From Ottelia alismoides (taxonomy: Eukaryota; Streptophyta; Magnoliopsida; Alismatales; Hydrocharitaceae): a stretch of DNA of 64,000 bases. Positions within the stretch are counted from its first letter, which is position 1. Each line of letters begins with the position of its first letter. The notes below the pieces were generated by a model. That model was given only the letters and a program-made list of their open reading frames with translations, ran no database searches and was not told the DNA's origin. Shown here in pieces: positions 12,838-25,439 of the stretch. A program made the translations under genes and the position numbers. The stretch covers positions 1 to 64,000 of the forward strand of contig JAZKJV010010625.1 in assembly GCA_037367405.1 (NCBI GenBank). Reading direction: 5' to 3'.

Positions 12838-13515
12838 ATGACGGACGCCTCCGATTTTACCGTGGGGGCCGTGCTGGGACAGAGGAGGGATGGAGTCCCA
12901 TTTGCCATTCACTATGCTAGCTGTGCATTGGATGCCGCGCAGCGGAACTATACCGTCACAGAGAAGGAGATGCTAGCCGTAGTCTTCGCCCTAGATAAGT
13001 TCAGATCTTACATCAATGGATCTAGAGTGACCATTTACACTGATCGTACTGCCATCAGGTACATCATGGCAAAGAAGGATGCCAAAGCTAGATTGACCAG
13101 ATGGATCCTTCTACTCCAGGAGTTTGACATAGAGATTAAGGATAAGCCTGGAGTCAAGAATGTGGTGGCGGATCATCTCTCCCGATTGGAGTATCTTAAG
13201 GATTCTGAGGAGACTGAGCCTATTTGTGAGACCTTCCCAGATGAGGCGGTCCTTGCTATCGCCTCACTCCCATGGTATGTTGATATTGTGAACTATCTTG
13301 TTGTCAAGAAAGTTCCACAAGATTGGCCCAGGCAGAAACTTGAGACCTTCCTCGTGAAGGCCAAGTTTTACCATTGGGAGGATCACGTCCTTTACCACGA
13401 GGGAGGGGATAGTATCTGGCGTCGGTGCATTCCTCAGGAGGAGCATCACAGCATCCTTACTTACTGCCACAAGCTTGAGGCAGGAGGACATCACTCTGGG
13501 AGGAGAACGGCATAG
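12838..13515 (+). pseudogene. E1 RNase H and integrase N-terminal linker
   Basis: Reads TDASDFTVGAVLGQ, NYTVTEKEMLAVVFALDKFR, TIYTDRTAIRYIMAKKDAKA and VADHLSRL. These are the Gypsy RNase H acidic positions in order (Asp, Glu, Asp, Asp), with Arg where TDH is usual. The segment to 13,515 carries the connection towards the integrase zinc-binding region (HHSILTYCHKLEAGGHHSG). A TAG at 13,513-13,515 ends it; the same frame continues into integrase. Confidence 0.85.
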
Positions 13516-13518
13516 AAA

Positions 13519-14292
13519 GTGCTCCAATCCGGCCTATGGTGGCCTACCCTCTTCAAGGACTCTGATGAGTTCATAAAGAGGTATACTGACTGTCAGAGGA
13601 TGGGCACTTGTGGACAGCGTGATATGACGCCGATGCAGCCCATACACTTTTGTAAGGTTTTTGACGCATGGGGCATCTATTTCAAGGGTTCATTCGCTAG
13701 GAGTCAGGGATTTGACTACATTCTGTTGGCCGTGGATTATGTGAGTCGTTGGGTTGAGGCTATCCCCGCCCGAACCGCAGATGCTAGGACTGTATGCAGA
13801 TTTTTGAGGAAGAATATCATTTCACGGTTCGGGGTACCTCGAGTGTTGATATCTGACGGGGGGTCTCATTTCGTCAACGACAAGGTAAAGGCCCTTGCTA
13901 GCGAGTTCAGCATAGACCATCGAGTTTCCACTCCATACCACCCTCAGACGAATGGTCTTGCTGAAGTGTCGAACAGGGAGATCAAGACTATATTGCAGAA
14001 AGTTGTCTGCCCTGGCCGAAAGGTCTTGTCACAGCTTTTGGACTCGGTCTTGTGGGCATATCGGACGTCTTTCAAGACTCCTTTGGGTACATCTCCCTTT
14101 CGCCTCGTTTATGGCAAGCCGTGCCATTTACCTGTTGAGTTGAGACATAGGTTACTTTGGGCAGTCACTGATATACTTTTGGATCCTGAGAGTGTAGGAG
14201 ATCAGAGGAGGGTAGAGTTAGCAGCCGTGGAGGAGCTTCATGATACTGCCTTTTCAAACAGCCTACATTATAAGGAGAGAGTGAAGGAGTGA
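13519..14292 (+). pseudogene. E1 integrase, first catalytic Asp replaced
   Basis: Integrase joins the element to host DNA. CQRMG marks the end of the zinc-binding part. The core reads FDAWGIYFKGSF, YILLAVDYVSRWVEAIPART, FGVPRVLISDGGSHFVNDK, and STPYHPQTNGLAEVSNREIK. The second Asp (ISDGG) and the Glu (AEVSN) of the DDE triad are present, but the first, GIDF in relatives, is GIYF here. After TGA at 14,290 the same frame continues with FEPGRRVWLFDARLRLF, the expected C-terminal region, to about 14,400, so the stop is premature. Confidence 0.88.
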
Positions 14293-14684
14293 CATGATTC
14301 TCACATCAGACACAAGCAGTTTGAGCCAGGACGGAGAGTATGGCTGTTTGATGCTAGGCTTCGATTATTTCTAGGGAAGCTCAAAGCAAATAGAAGGGAC
14401 CTTATCTGGTTAGAAAGGTGCATAACAATGGGAGTATTGATATATCTGAGTTGTCTTCTGATGCTACCTTTCGAGTGAACGGCCAGCGGCTCAAGCCATA
14501 TCTAGATCATGAGCCGCGAGTCGCTGACGTTGCCCCTATTCACTTTGCGTGAGATGTGGTCTCTTGACTCACATCTATTGCATCTCACGCCTGATTATCA
14601 CTGTTCTTCCGACTTGTATAGATCCAGTTGTCCATATCACTCTATTCTTTAGTCCCACATCCCTTTTCTCATCTTATGATTATG

Positions 14685-15136
14685 CTATACTTAGGGTGTA
14701 CTTTACCCTAAGTATAGGGGGGATGTAGGATCTCCGTGTATTCTATTGATTCTTTCTACCCCTGTTTTGCTGCCTGTACTTAGGGATATTTCACCCAAAG
14801 TATAGGGGGGTAGACTCTGTAAATCCTTCTACTCGGATTTCCCTTCATGTACAGCTTGCTATACTTAGGATTACTTGATCCTAAGTATCGGGGGGGGGGG
14901 GGGGGGGTAGACTCTATACATCCTTCTACTCGGATTTCTCTTCATGTACAGCTTGCTATACTTAGGATTACTTGATCCTAAGTATAGGGGGAACACCAAG
15001 TTCTCTTCATTCTATTCTTTGATTCATTCTTGTATATACCATTCCTTTTCACTTCCCTATACTAAGCACGAGTTATGTCTTCTTCATCGCTCTTGATCAC
15101 TCTGAGGACATCGTTCGAGCTAAGTATAGGGGGGGT
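14685..15136 (+). repeat. E1 array of hairpin plus polypurine-like modules
   Basis: Five modules each pair CTATACTTAGG-like with CCTAAGTATAG-like arms around a short loop and run straight into GGGGG. They are at 14,685-14,722, 14,774-14,810, 14,859-14,907 (with an 18-G run), 14,955-14,991 and a long-loop copy at 15,056-15,136. The right arm plus G run (AAGTATAGGGGG) is the same sequence as the real polypurine tract at 16,701-16,714. Modules 3 and 4 lie in a tandem duplication of about 97 bp (14,811-14,907 and 14,908-14,991). Confidence 0.88.
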
Positions 15137-16700
15137 GTATATATTTCATATATACTTTAGCCATAACTCGTACTTTGTGTGAGTGTCTTAATAAATAAAA
15201 ATGGCTAAAAATCCATAAAAATTTAAAAATTTCCCTTGTCCATAAAATTTATCTTGCACATACCTATTTATGTATAAAATTATTTTTGTACAAATGATTG
15301 TAAAATCTTTTTGTGTAAATAGCTTGTAAATATTTCATATCAAAATTATGTATATAGTACAAAATTTTTGTAAAATGTTTTGAAAACAAAAAGTTTGCAA
15401 AAACCTTGTGTAAATTTTTGTAAATATTTTACAAAACTTCACATTCATGCATACATCCATGTTTTCAAACATTTTTCAAAAATTTTGCACATTTGTAAAT
15501 ATTTGTAAAATAGCATCTTTGTAAATACTTGCACAATTGTTCCAAATCATAGTTGACATTTAAACTGGCCTGGAATTAAATTGACAAATGGAGCTTGGTT
15601 AAGACCTTAATCCACCTAATAATAAGAGGAACCTTATAGGGCTTAGGATTGAGACTTTTCAGGTCCATTGGGACTTAATTCTTTGAGTCCACTAGGTTAT
15701 GAGCATGTGTCATCTTAAGGAGCCTAAGTAGAACACTTAACAACGCACGCATGACTCTTAGAGATAATGGCTTTACTTGCACTAGCACTTTACACATAGC
15801 TCTCCACGGATGAGGTGGTGAGGAGGCGGCTTCCTTTGGCTTGGGGTAGCATATGAGGGTAGTACTTCTAGGCGGAACCTCTCTTCTTCTTATAGTGAAG
15901 GAAGTGCGTCTCAACCTGGTCTGGTGGTTATGAAGTCTAAAGACAGAAACCGTGGGTTGCAATAAAGCTTCAAAAGAGAGATAGTCTACTGGTTCAAGAG
16001 GAAAAACTCCTTGTATATATGCTGCACCATGTAGATATGTTGTACAGATGCACATGAAAAAAATGTGCAAAAATAAAAGAACTCCAAAAAAGTGGTGGGT
16101 CGGATTGAAATTTTAATAATCCCACCGGAGTGTATATAATCAAATAAAGCAAAAGCTATGGTATACATGTTCCAATCTCATGAAGCTTGCAGCGGGAGAC
16201 TCAGCTACACTGGTTAGAGCTCCCAAGGATACATGGCTACACTGGTCATGGTCCATTCTCTTCTTTCCCCTCTTCTTGAGCCGGTTGCACTTGAACTTAG
16301 AAGGGAATACCCCGCTTCTCGAGGAAAGAGTTGCTAGACCGAGGCATTAGAGTTACCGAGTTGTGGGAGGTTGTTTCTTTATTACTTCTGAGGTGGGGAG
16401 CTACATATCACTTACACCGTACAAGGAAAGATTCGTGGTCATTAGAGTTTGTGTATGTAGACTTGTTCTGATCTGGTTTATTGAGGAGTCTTGACCATAG
16501 TTTGGTGGAACTTAGAGGTTGTTAAGTTTTAAGCTTAAGTCCAAATAAGATTCTGACAAATTAATAATCCAAAGGTCTAACCGAGCTCCATATTTCAATT
16601 TAATGAAGGAAAGTTTAATAATCAACCTTGATTTCTCCTCTTTTTCTTTCTCTTTTGCACTTCTTTTTCAAATAAGTGTTTGCTAAGGGACTAGCAAAAG
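15137..16700 (+). other. E1 AT-rich 3' untranslated region
   Basis: AT-rich sequence with many TTTTGTAAAT words (15,200-15,560), then a mixed stretch including GGTTGCAATAAAGCTTCAAAA near 15,955. The latter half is homologous, in reverse, to 20,413-21,452 and 33,193 onwards in element B. No open frame with a recognisable domain is present. Confidence 0.65.
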
Positions 16701-16714
16701 TAAAGTATAGGGGG
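16701..16714 (+). other. E1 polypurine tract
   Basis: TAAAGTATAGGGGG abuts the 3' LTR start exactly. It would prime plus-strand DNA synthesis. Confidence 0.85.
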
Positions 16715-19700
16715 TGATGAATCCCAATTCATCACTCTTTATTCCTTTATTTTAGCTAGAAACTTGAGCAAAATACCATGTAAACATGTGTAAATATCAT
16801 AAATTGCCAAAACACATGCATCATGTAAATATGCATAATTAGCATGTTTTTGTGCCAAAATAAAGGAATAACGAAACACAAGAAAAAGAGGGAAATATTT
16901 AGAATAAATATTGAATGACCTAATCCCAAGGGAGGGCTCAACATGGGCCTGACCACAAAAGAACCTAAGTAGAGAGAGATAAGGTCATTCATACATGTAC
17001 ATACCCCCATATATTTAAATAAATTTATTTTCCTCAAAATAAAAATTAAAAAGTGTTTCTTATATTTTGTACATATTTATAAAAATAAACTAAAATAAAA
17101 ATGAGAAAAACAAAATAAAAATAAAAATAAATAAAACCTCTCTCATCGGTGTATATAGACCATGTATATAAAATAACATACCTATTTATTCTCTCCTTGT
17201 AAATAAGTAATAAAAATCCCATAAAAATATCTCTATATTCTATATTTCATGGTGTAAATGAATAAAATAAAAATCAGGAAAATAAAAATAAAATAATAAG
17301 AAAAATAATAAAAATTATTTTCCACCTTGTGTATATACCATGTACATATGTATATCCACCTATTTATTTAACCCATGTAAATACATCATAAAAATAAAAT
17401 AAAAATACCTTATTATTCCAAATTTTATGTTGTAAATAAATAAAATATAAATTTAGAATAAATGTACAAAAATAAACAATTAAAAATAAAAATAAAAAAA
17501 TACATATATGTATATACCTATATATAATAATATAATGTAAATATGTTATTTAATTTTCAAAAAAATAAAATCACTAAAAAATAATTTGAAAAATAGTAAA
17601 TATTTTTCATGTTTAAATTTTTCAAAATAAAATCATCTACTATTTTTTATTGAATTTTTAAATAATTAGTAAATGGAATTATTTCATTGGTCCACGGGGG
17701 ATTGTTGACCCCCAGTCAACTGTCCCCCGCGGACCCATTCCCCTCGAATCGGGCGCTCGACCCAACTTCTCCTAATTTTTCCCACCTAACTCGACCTCCA
17801 TTTACGTAAACCCTGGGTCCTAATTACACTTGATACATCCGAGAACCTAGCCCGATCATCCCTCTAGGGATCCGAGCTTCACCGAGCTCCGCCCGACCCC
17901 ATCTTCTCGGACCCTTCCTTGTATATAGTCTCACCTCCGGCCGCAATTCCATTTCATCTTTGGCTCTGCCTTCTCATCCCATGAACTCCACTCGTTTTTC
18001 TAGAGTGACAGCTATCGGATAGGAGTGTTGCAGTGAGGAGGGAGCGGCCCCAGCCACTGATCAGGCGAAGCTTCTCGCCGTGCGCGGCCGCGAGGTGCGC
18101 CGAGCCTCGGATCCCAATGAATCCTTGAGGCGACGACCCCCAGAGCTTCCTTAGCTCAACCCCAGTCGACTTCGATCACCAGGTAGCTTCGATACCCCGT
18201 AGATTAGCCTAATTTCCGATTTCGCCCAAATCGCACCGCCGGCTTCACCGGCCGATTCCCATCGATTCGCTTATCCATTCGATCATCAGGTCACCTATTC
18301 ACGATCACAAGACCTCTCCCCACATTCTCCGTACCTCCGTTCATCTAGGTTCCCCCCGGAACCAAGAGTCGAGTCTCCTCCGCCGTCGCCTCGCCGGAGA
18401 CCCCGCTCCGCCCCCTTTTCGATCACCATTCCACCCCTAACCTGGTCGAGGCAATTTGCCCTCGACCCAGGAGTTCCTCTGTGATGTTTTGCAGGTCAAA
18501 GGACCCCATCTGGGGGTCGAGTCGTTCGAGCACAGGAGCTTAGCTCCTCCGCCGTCGCCGAAGCTCCCCGGAGCTCCTCGGCCTCATCGTAGGTGTCCAT
18601 CAGTTGGGAAGCCTCTGAGCTTCATTTCACCGATCTCAGCAGCTCAAGAGGAGTTCCCACACGCCCGTAGAGAGCCATCAAAGTTCGTCAGCGTCCAGTT
18701 TTTCTTTGCCTATCGTCCGATCAGCCTCGTCGCTCCAGATTTGATCATCGTCATCCATCTGCGGAGCTTCTGCCACCGCCCGATCCACCTAGGGCTCGAT
18801 CTAGACTGTCCATCCAGCGAAGAGGCGCCTTATACTCTCAACCGTTAGATCAGCATGTGGCGCTTCCTCGTCCATCCGATAATAACGAGGGTAATTTGCA
18901 CTTAGGCCCTCTTCTGTTTTGATATTTCGAGTTAGTCCTGTAAATATTTTAGCATGATGTTTTTATTAGGATAAATTGCACTGAGGACCTATATATTTCC
19001 TTTATTTACATTTTAGTCCCTGTGTATGTGAGGCACGTGCATCGACACGTGAGGTTTTGGAACATTTGCACTTTTTATCCTATATTCTCTTGGTGTTGAT
19101 GTTTTATATTTTATAAATAGGAATTACAGTTATACCCCTCCGTGTCTGATTCCGTGCCTTGCGCGTGATTTTGTAGACTTTTTGCACAAGGGCCCCTAGA
19201 CTTTCTGATTTTGTTACAGTTTGGTCCTTGAACTATGATTTCTTGCATTTAGGTCCTTATGTGTTGTGTGCCTTGTTTTTATTGAATAAAATAGCAAATT
19301 AAATCCAAATTAGGTGAAATTTTGATACTTGTCTCCTGCCATTATGTAAAAATTTCCCTAAATTTTTGGTACATTTTTTAGGCTTTTTACTATTTTTAAA
19401 AATTCAAAAACACGCATTTTTGTTACTGTTTAGAAAAGAAAATCAAAGAAAATATAAAAATTGCTTTAAAAATTCTAAAAAATTAGTGGTAGTTAGTTTT
19501 AGTGTGTTTTAGCTTCTGTAAAATTTTGAGCTTATTTGGATTTATAAAAACCTTAAAAATTGCAAAACTCTAAAAAACTCATAAATATTCTAAAAAATTC
19601 TATAAAAATCAAACAAATATAAACTCTTTTCCTGTAGCTTAGTTTTACATATATTTTTCATAAAAATTGCCTCCGGACTTTTATAAATCAATTTTATATT

Positions 19701-20224
19701 TTTAATTGATCTTTCAAGTCTGGCTGCACAGTAGCTCTTATTTTTCATCTTTCTTCATTTTTATAAAATCAAATAAAAATTGAAAAATTCTGAAAAATTC
19801 AACAAAAATACTTAAAAACCTAAAAAATAAAAAAACATTTTTATTTGAATTTTCTGTTATTTTTTAGTGCTTTAATAATTTGTTGTATTGGCTTGGTTTT
19901 ACATTTTCTTATAAAATTAAAAATACAAAAACATTTAAAAATCGTAAAAATCCACCAAAAACATTTTCCCCTTTATTTTCGATTTTTGACTACTTTGTAG
20001 GCTGCAAGGCCAACCCGTACTCCTTGAGTTCGACCATGGTCGTTATACCAGGTTAATAAAAATAGCAAGGGTCGCTTCTTGATTTTAGTGCTTGATTCTC
20101 TGTTTGGTGGTCTTATCTTTTTCTTGATCGACCGATTTCCACTCGATCGGGGTCGCAACGACCTGAATGTGATTATTTTTACCTAGCCCGGATCTTGAGT
20201 GTTTGAGACATTTTTGAGCTATCA
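16715..20224 (+). repeat. E1 3' LTR
   Basis: Begins TGATGAATCCCAATTCATCA and ends GCTATCA. It is collinear with 2,958-6,462; differences include a small insertion near 17,795-17,815 and scattered substitutions. The end has decayed slightly from GATCATCA. TATATA at 17,922-17,927 is retained. Confidence 0.93.
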
Positions 20225-20229
20225 CACCT
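20225..20229. repeat. Right target-site duplication of E1 (CACCT)
   Basis: An exact copy of 2,953-2,957. It directly follows the last base of the 3' LTR. Confidence 0.92.
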
Positions 20230-20278
20230 ATACTACGATCAAATACCATTATTAATGTGGTAAAAACGTGGTTCATCA
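20225..20278 (+). mobile_element. Tail end of element A LTR
   Basis: Rejoined to 2,957, this short stretch completes A's LTR and ends TTCATCA. From 20,279 the sequence instead matches the first part of B's LTR at about 42,070-42,213. The A/B boundary is therefore placed here, with CATTA as the candidate target duplication; its partner is outside the window. Confidence 0.65.
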
Positions 20279-20412
20279 CATTAAAAACAGTATTTTATAT
20301 ACAATAAATACAATAAAGAATGGATGTTAATTTATACAAATATATACATGCATTAGCTAGGATTTTTAAGGCCAAAATGATAGAATAAAGGTGATGAAAT
20401 GGAGATTCATCA
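20279..20412 (-). repeat. Start of element B 3' LTR
   Basis: Reading on the minus strand from 20,412, the sequence starts TGATGAATCTCCATTTCATC. It matches about 42,070-42,213 (B's other LTR) for roughly 134 bp, including CATGCATTAGCTAGG on the plus strand. The rest of this LTR is displaced to the left by element A. Confidence 0.8.
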
Positions 20413-21452
20413 CATCCATATATTTACCTTTGCTTATCTCTAGAAAACACTTATGTAGTAAGTGCAGGAAATAAAAATAAAGAAAAGAAAAGGAAATAAA
20501 GAAAATGGATTGAATTTAATTCTCAAACTTGTCTTCACAAAATCAAAGTTTGGAGATCAAGTCGGACCTTTAGATTTTTAGTGTGATTGAAACCTTATTA
20601 CGAATCGGATTTGAAACACAACAACCTTCAAGAATCCCAAGACTCTGTTCAAGTCTCCTTAATAGTCATGTCAGAATACTTAAACTCATACGCAAACCCT
20701 TATGACTATGGATCTATCTTAGACAGTGGATGTGATAGGTAGCTCTCCTCGACTGAAGCGGTCGAAGTCAGTCTTCTCCAACATGGTGACTCTAATTCCC
20801 CAACCTAACAAATCGTTCCTCAAGAGCGAGATATTCCCTTATAAGTTCAAGTGACAACCAACACAAGAAGAGGAGGTGGAGGCAAGAATGGAAGGTAGCC
20901 AGTGTAACTACCTATCCTAAAATGGTTAACCAGTGTAGCCAAGTCACCCGGCTGCAAGCTCACATACATATGACTTTGAATCTCAAGCTTGCTTATTATC
21001 TATACAAATATGTACACTTTGACAGCATTTTATTTTCAATCAGGCTTCTCCACTATTTTGGAGTTTTTATTTTTCTATTTTTTTGAAATATTGTATACAA
21101 CAACATATACATAAGGATTTTTCTTCTTGAGCCAGTAGACTATCCCTCTTTTGAAGCTTTATTGCAACACACAACTTCCATATTTAGACCTCATGCCTAC
21201 AGGATCAGGTTGGGGTACAACGTCCAAAAATGTGTGACTTGATGTTTCCACTGGCTTGTGTCTTATGCTGGTAAATCCATCCCTCTACCGTTTCAACTGA
21301 GGTGAGGAAAGTGTAAGGTGCAGGGGTACAGGCTAGGTCATTATCAACAAGAGTCATGTGTGTGCTCTGAAATACTCTACTTAGGCAGTCAAGATGACAT
21401 TGAACCAAGTTTCATAATTCTCAAAGAATTAAGTCAACTAGACCTGAAGTAC
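20413..21452 (-). mobile_element. Element B region before its 3' LTR
   Basis: In reverse orientation this is homologous to E1 15,650-16,320. One example is the plus-strand segment at about 21,127-21,172 (GAGCCAGTAGACTATCCCTC onward), the complement of E1 near 15,955-16,000. It is non-coding. E2 is inserted at its right edge and the homology resumes at 33,193. Confidence 0.75.
21448..21452. repeat. Left target-site duplication of E2 (AGTAC)
   Basis: AGTAC precedes the E2 5' LTR; AATAC at 33,188-33,192 follows the 3' LTR, a single mismatch. Removing E2 restores continuous homology to E1's untranslated region across the site. Confidence 0.82.
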
Positions 21453-24398
21453 TGATGAATCCATGACTCATCATCTCAATATATTGATCTTAGCAAAAAT
21501 CCCTAAGTAAAATCTCAAATAAATATCCATAAAATAAATAAATTAATAAAATGACTCTTGTAAATAAAATACACTAATTATCATATATTATATTTCACAA
21601 AATAAATAAATAAGAAAGGGTTGTAAAATAAAGGAGTTTTTCACCTATAAATAGCCCAAACTTCATTAATTTTTAATAATTTCATTTAAACTCCTTTGAG
21701 GATAATTCTTTCTCTAAATTGTTTATAAAAATATATATATATATATACAAAAATATAAAATAAATTTCGTTGTAAATAAATACTTCTAGATCCCAAAGAG
21801 AAAAGGTCGTAAAGTCCAACTTCCCGGCCGAATTCTCGCTCCGTATGAACTCTAAATTCAAAAAACTCACTTTTAAACTTTAAGTTAGAAAGTTATCTAA
21901 CCAATAAAAGTAGTTTTATTAAAATCGGAGCTCGTTTGCAAAATTTGAGTTTTGGGTTCTCGTGGTATATTGTACATAATGCAATAAATGTGACTTTGAT
22001 TTTTTTTTCTTGTACAAATTTAACCATTATCTATTTATTCTATTAATTTATTTATTATATATTTTAATAAATTACATAATTTAAAATTATCAAAAAAATG
22101 TTTTGTCTGAAAATATGGCAAAGTGACTTTATATATAATGTACATGTGTTTCTTTTCTCATTTTTTATTTACTTTTATTAATTACTAAAAAATCCAAAAA
22201 AATCATTTTTGTATTTTATTTTATTTATAATGTTTTTATTTATTTTTATTTTGTAAATATCTTGTATTTAAAAAATAAAAATTAGAAATTAGAAAAGTAA
22301 AAAATAGTATACATATGGTCTATTTTATTCCTTATTTTTCTTTTCTTTTTTTCAATTTTTCTCATTTCTTTTATTTTACATTCTTCTTTTTAGTAGCCTA
22401 TTTTATTCTATTTTCTTTTCTTTTATTTATTTTTCATTCTCTACACAAACTCCCATTTTCTTCCATTAACCACCAAGTCTTCATCTAACCTCCCATTCAA
22501 TTCAATCACTCATCTAACATCCCATTCAACTCCACCATTCCACCCTCTTTTGTAACCTCCATTTTCTTCTCTTTTATTCATCTCATTCTCCTTACTTTTG
22601 CCTTTCATCCACCTTTATGGGAGAGATAATTGAGAGCTTCGACCACTCATCTCGGTGACAGCGAACGACGAAGTAGAGCGATGACCGCCTCCTCTCCGGT
22701 GAGATCCGTTGGCATTCCGGCCAACATCCTAGCCGCCCCCGTGCACTGCTCGAGCTCATCACCCGCTGACGATTCGAACAAAGATCGTGCTTCTCATGAG
22801 CACACTACAGCCACCTGCCTCCATCTTTAGGTAATTTTATTTGCGTTCCCTTTTTATCATTAGTCATCGTTATTATTTTCCTCTTTTTTTACATCGCATC
22901 ACCACCACCACACCATCCTCTTTGCATCTTTTGTCTATCCCATGTATAAGAAAAATACAAAATTAAAAAATAAATTTAAAAAATAATCACAACACAGTAA
23001 AAAAATTAGAAAAAAAACAAAAAAACAAAAAAGGCAGCAACGACCCGGCTGCCATCTCCAGCCTCCTCCGGGTCGCATCGTCGTACGCGGCCGCCGCCGC
23101 AACCCTTCTCCACGCCTCCAACCACCACTGACCTGCGATTTCCCCTGATCGTACCTCCAACACCCCCCCCCCACCCCCTCGCATGCCACAGTCTCCTCCT
23201 CGCCGTGGAGGCACAGCCACGGCCCTCGCGTATCTCTGCCCGTGGTGCGACAACCGTCGCCGATGTCCTTCTCCCCTTGGTCAGCCCTAACTATAATTAA
23301 GAAGCGAAGAAGATTAATTTTTTTATTTTTTGTAAAAATTGCACAGCTTTTCAATATAATTTTCAAGATTCCAAAAGTGCCCTTGGGCACAATAGTGTTG
23401 TTTAAGTTAATTTCTAAAATTGCACGGATACCTTTATTTTCATGAGTCCGGTTTGCATTATTTATTTTAATGAAAGATAGCTTATTGTTAAGTTACTAAT
23501 TATCTATCATTTAGATATTTATTTCTCTTTTAATGAGCTGTGATTAATTAAATAAAATTTATTGATAAAAAATGCATATTTTATCCAATTTATGGTCTTA
23601 AATTCATATTTAATTCACGGTTGCTCCAAAATTTCCTCAAAAATAAAAAATGAAGCCTTGAAATATATTTTAATTAATGTCCAACCTGTGCCTAAAATAA
23701 ATTGTAGAGTGATTTTAGTAAATGATTCCTAATTAAATCTAGACATATTATTTTTGCAAAACTCCAACTCTCTTGGATTGCATATTAAAATACTTTATCG
23801 AGATAATTCACTCCTTGGTTAAATTGATAATGTGGATTTATTAGGAATTAAATACTTGTAATCACTTTATTTTCGTTAAAAATTTCATAAAAATTCTTAT
23901 ATTGTCAAAATTTTCAGAAATCTTATTGTAGCCTCATTTCATCACGGTCAACTTTTAGTGAAATTTTCTTAATTTTTGCTTTCTGTTTCTGTGAAAAATT
24001 GCTTGAAAACTCATAAAAAGAGTGTATTTTTCATTATTGTATTTCAAATCTTAAAATTCCAAAGACATATGTTTTACATTCATCAATGGATTAGGTTTTT
24101 AGGAATAAAATAATTTGGCTAAATTGAAGTAATTTCACATTAGAATTAATTTGGCAAAGTTGTGTATTTTCTTATTAACTTAATTCAACTGCATTTGGCA
24201 TTCACATTTATTTTGCATATAAAAAAATTCAAAAAATCTTCATTGGAAACCTAGACCTAATTGTTCGACGTCGGACTTGCTCGAGATAAAAATTTAAGCC
24301 AAGACACTCCTCACGGAGAACTTTTCTCAGTTCTAATTAATTGGTTGAGTGTCGTGCTACAACGAGTACCTAATATACCCACTCAGGTCGATCCATCA
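21453..24398 (+). repeat. E2 5' LTR (2,946 bp)
   Basis: Begins TGATGAATCCATGACTCATC and ends GATCCATCA. AT-rich flanks surround a GC-rich band (22,630-23,280). It matches 30,606-33,187 from about 21,834 onward. Open frames inside the GC-rich band are short and not conserved as protein. Confidence 0.87.
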
Positions 24399-24400
24399 AA

Positions 24401-24420
24401 TGTGCCTTTGTCGGGGGTGG
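24401..24420 (+). other. E2 degenerate primer-binding site
   Basis: TGTGCCTTTGTCGGGGG, two bases after the LTR, resembles the TGGCGCCGTTGTCGGGG type with several changes. Confidence 0.55.
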
Positions 24421-25439
24421 CAAACGGCTTGGTTTAGAAAATTGGATTTAGGTGTTCTCTCACTCGGGTAGTCTGACATCGAGCCAACTTGTAATTAACA
24501 CATTTGTTTTTTTCCTTATTTTCTCTCAATTATTTTTCTGCTCATTTTGTATATATTTTGTTGTTTATCTCTCTAATATAAATTTTATTTTCTTTGCGAC
24601 GATCGGGTGGACTTGGAGTGCATCGAAGGTCGACGAACGTGGCGTGCGCCGAATGCTAAAGATTAAGGAATTTTTCATTTATTGTTGATAGCATTTTCAT
24701 TTTTGTAAATTTTTGTAATTATTATGTTGTAATAATTTAGGTAATTTGCTCATTTAAACGGCTCTTGTTTGAGAACTCGCACATGTAAAAAGAGACTCGG
24801 ACACTTACTCTTTTTGTATGTTGGTGTGTCAAGAGTGATTCTCGACTTGAGTAATGAAATTAAGGATAGGCACACAGTAGCATAACATAAAATTTGCTTG
24901 TGCCCTTCATAATTTAGGCCACGCATATCTTAGAAGATTCATACATCTGATAATATTCATAATGAGACACACATAGACACGTACTACTTAGCTCAAATTA
25001 ACTCTATTCTTCCACGCTAATAGTACATCATTTAGGTGTGGTTTCCTAGATTGCATGCATTTAGTGTAAATTTAAAAATTCAGTTTTGCATGATGCATGG
25101 AGAGTGATGGGAGTCACTGTAAGTATACCTACTTCTGAGCTTGCATCATCGTTTCACGTTTGCATTCGGATTTTTGATTCCTCTCTTGTTTTACAACTTA
25201 AGATTCAAAAGGAAAATGGGATTGAACAATAGATGTATCTTGTTGTGTTCAGATTAAATTTCAAGTGACAATCTAACTCTAAAATTGGGACTGAATTGAG
25301 CAGATCGATTAAACAAAAATTGGAATAAAAAGAACCTTGTTTTACGTGTGCATAAAGCCCTCATTGTTTGAATTTACTAGTAAGTGTGTGTGTGAGAGAG
25401 AGAGAGAGATGACACTAGGATAGAGCCAAGCCTGGAAGT

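Larger units (their letters stand above)
2958..20224 (+). mobile_element. E1: full-length but defective Ty3/Gypsy (Athila-like) LTR retrotransposon
   Basis: A complete structure is visible: 5' LTR 2,958-6,462, primer site at 6,466, leader, gag, protease, RT, RNase H, integrase, a 2.2-kb untranslated region with hairpin array, polypurine tract 16,701-16,714 and 3' LTR 16,715-20,224, flanked by a perfect CACCT duplication. Gene order PR-RT-RH-IN marks Ty3/Gypsy. The RT motif RRMPFGLCNAP followed by TFQRCMMSI and the tRNA-Asp-like primer site fit the Athila/Tat branch; the Athila assignment is by motif memory, not by a tree. Stops and frameshifts disrupt every gene, so this copy cannot move on its own. 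I see no envelope-like open frame after integrase. Confidence 0.92.

Noticed and set aside
14685..15136. Repeat array considered as a CRISPR-like or satellite array
   Set aside because: Repeats are stem-loops with irregular spacing inside a plant retrotransposon, and the G-run tails match the polypurine tract. CRISPR makes no sense here.
15675..16168. Minus-strand frames before E1's 3' LTR as an envelope-like gene
   Set aside because: Wrong strand for the element, not kept open in element B's homologous segment, and no signal or membrane pattern that stands out.
22630..23390. Coding frames in the GC-rich band of E2's LTR
   Set aside because: The corresponding band in the other LTR (31,440-32,120) does not keep the same frames.
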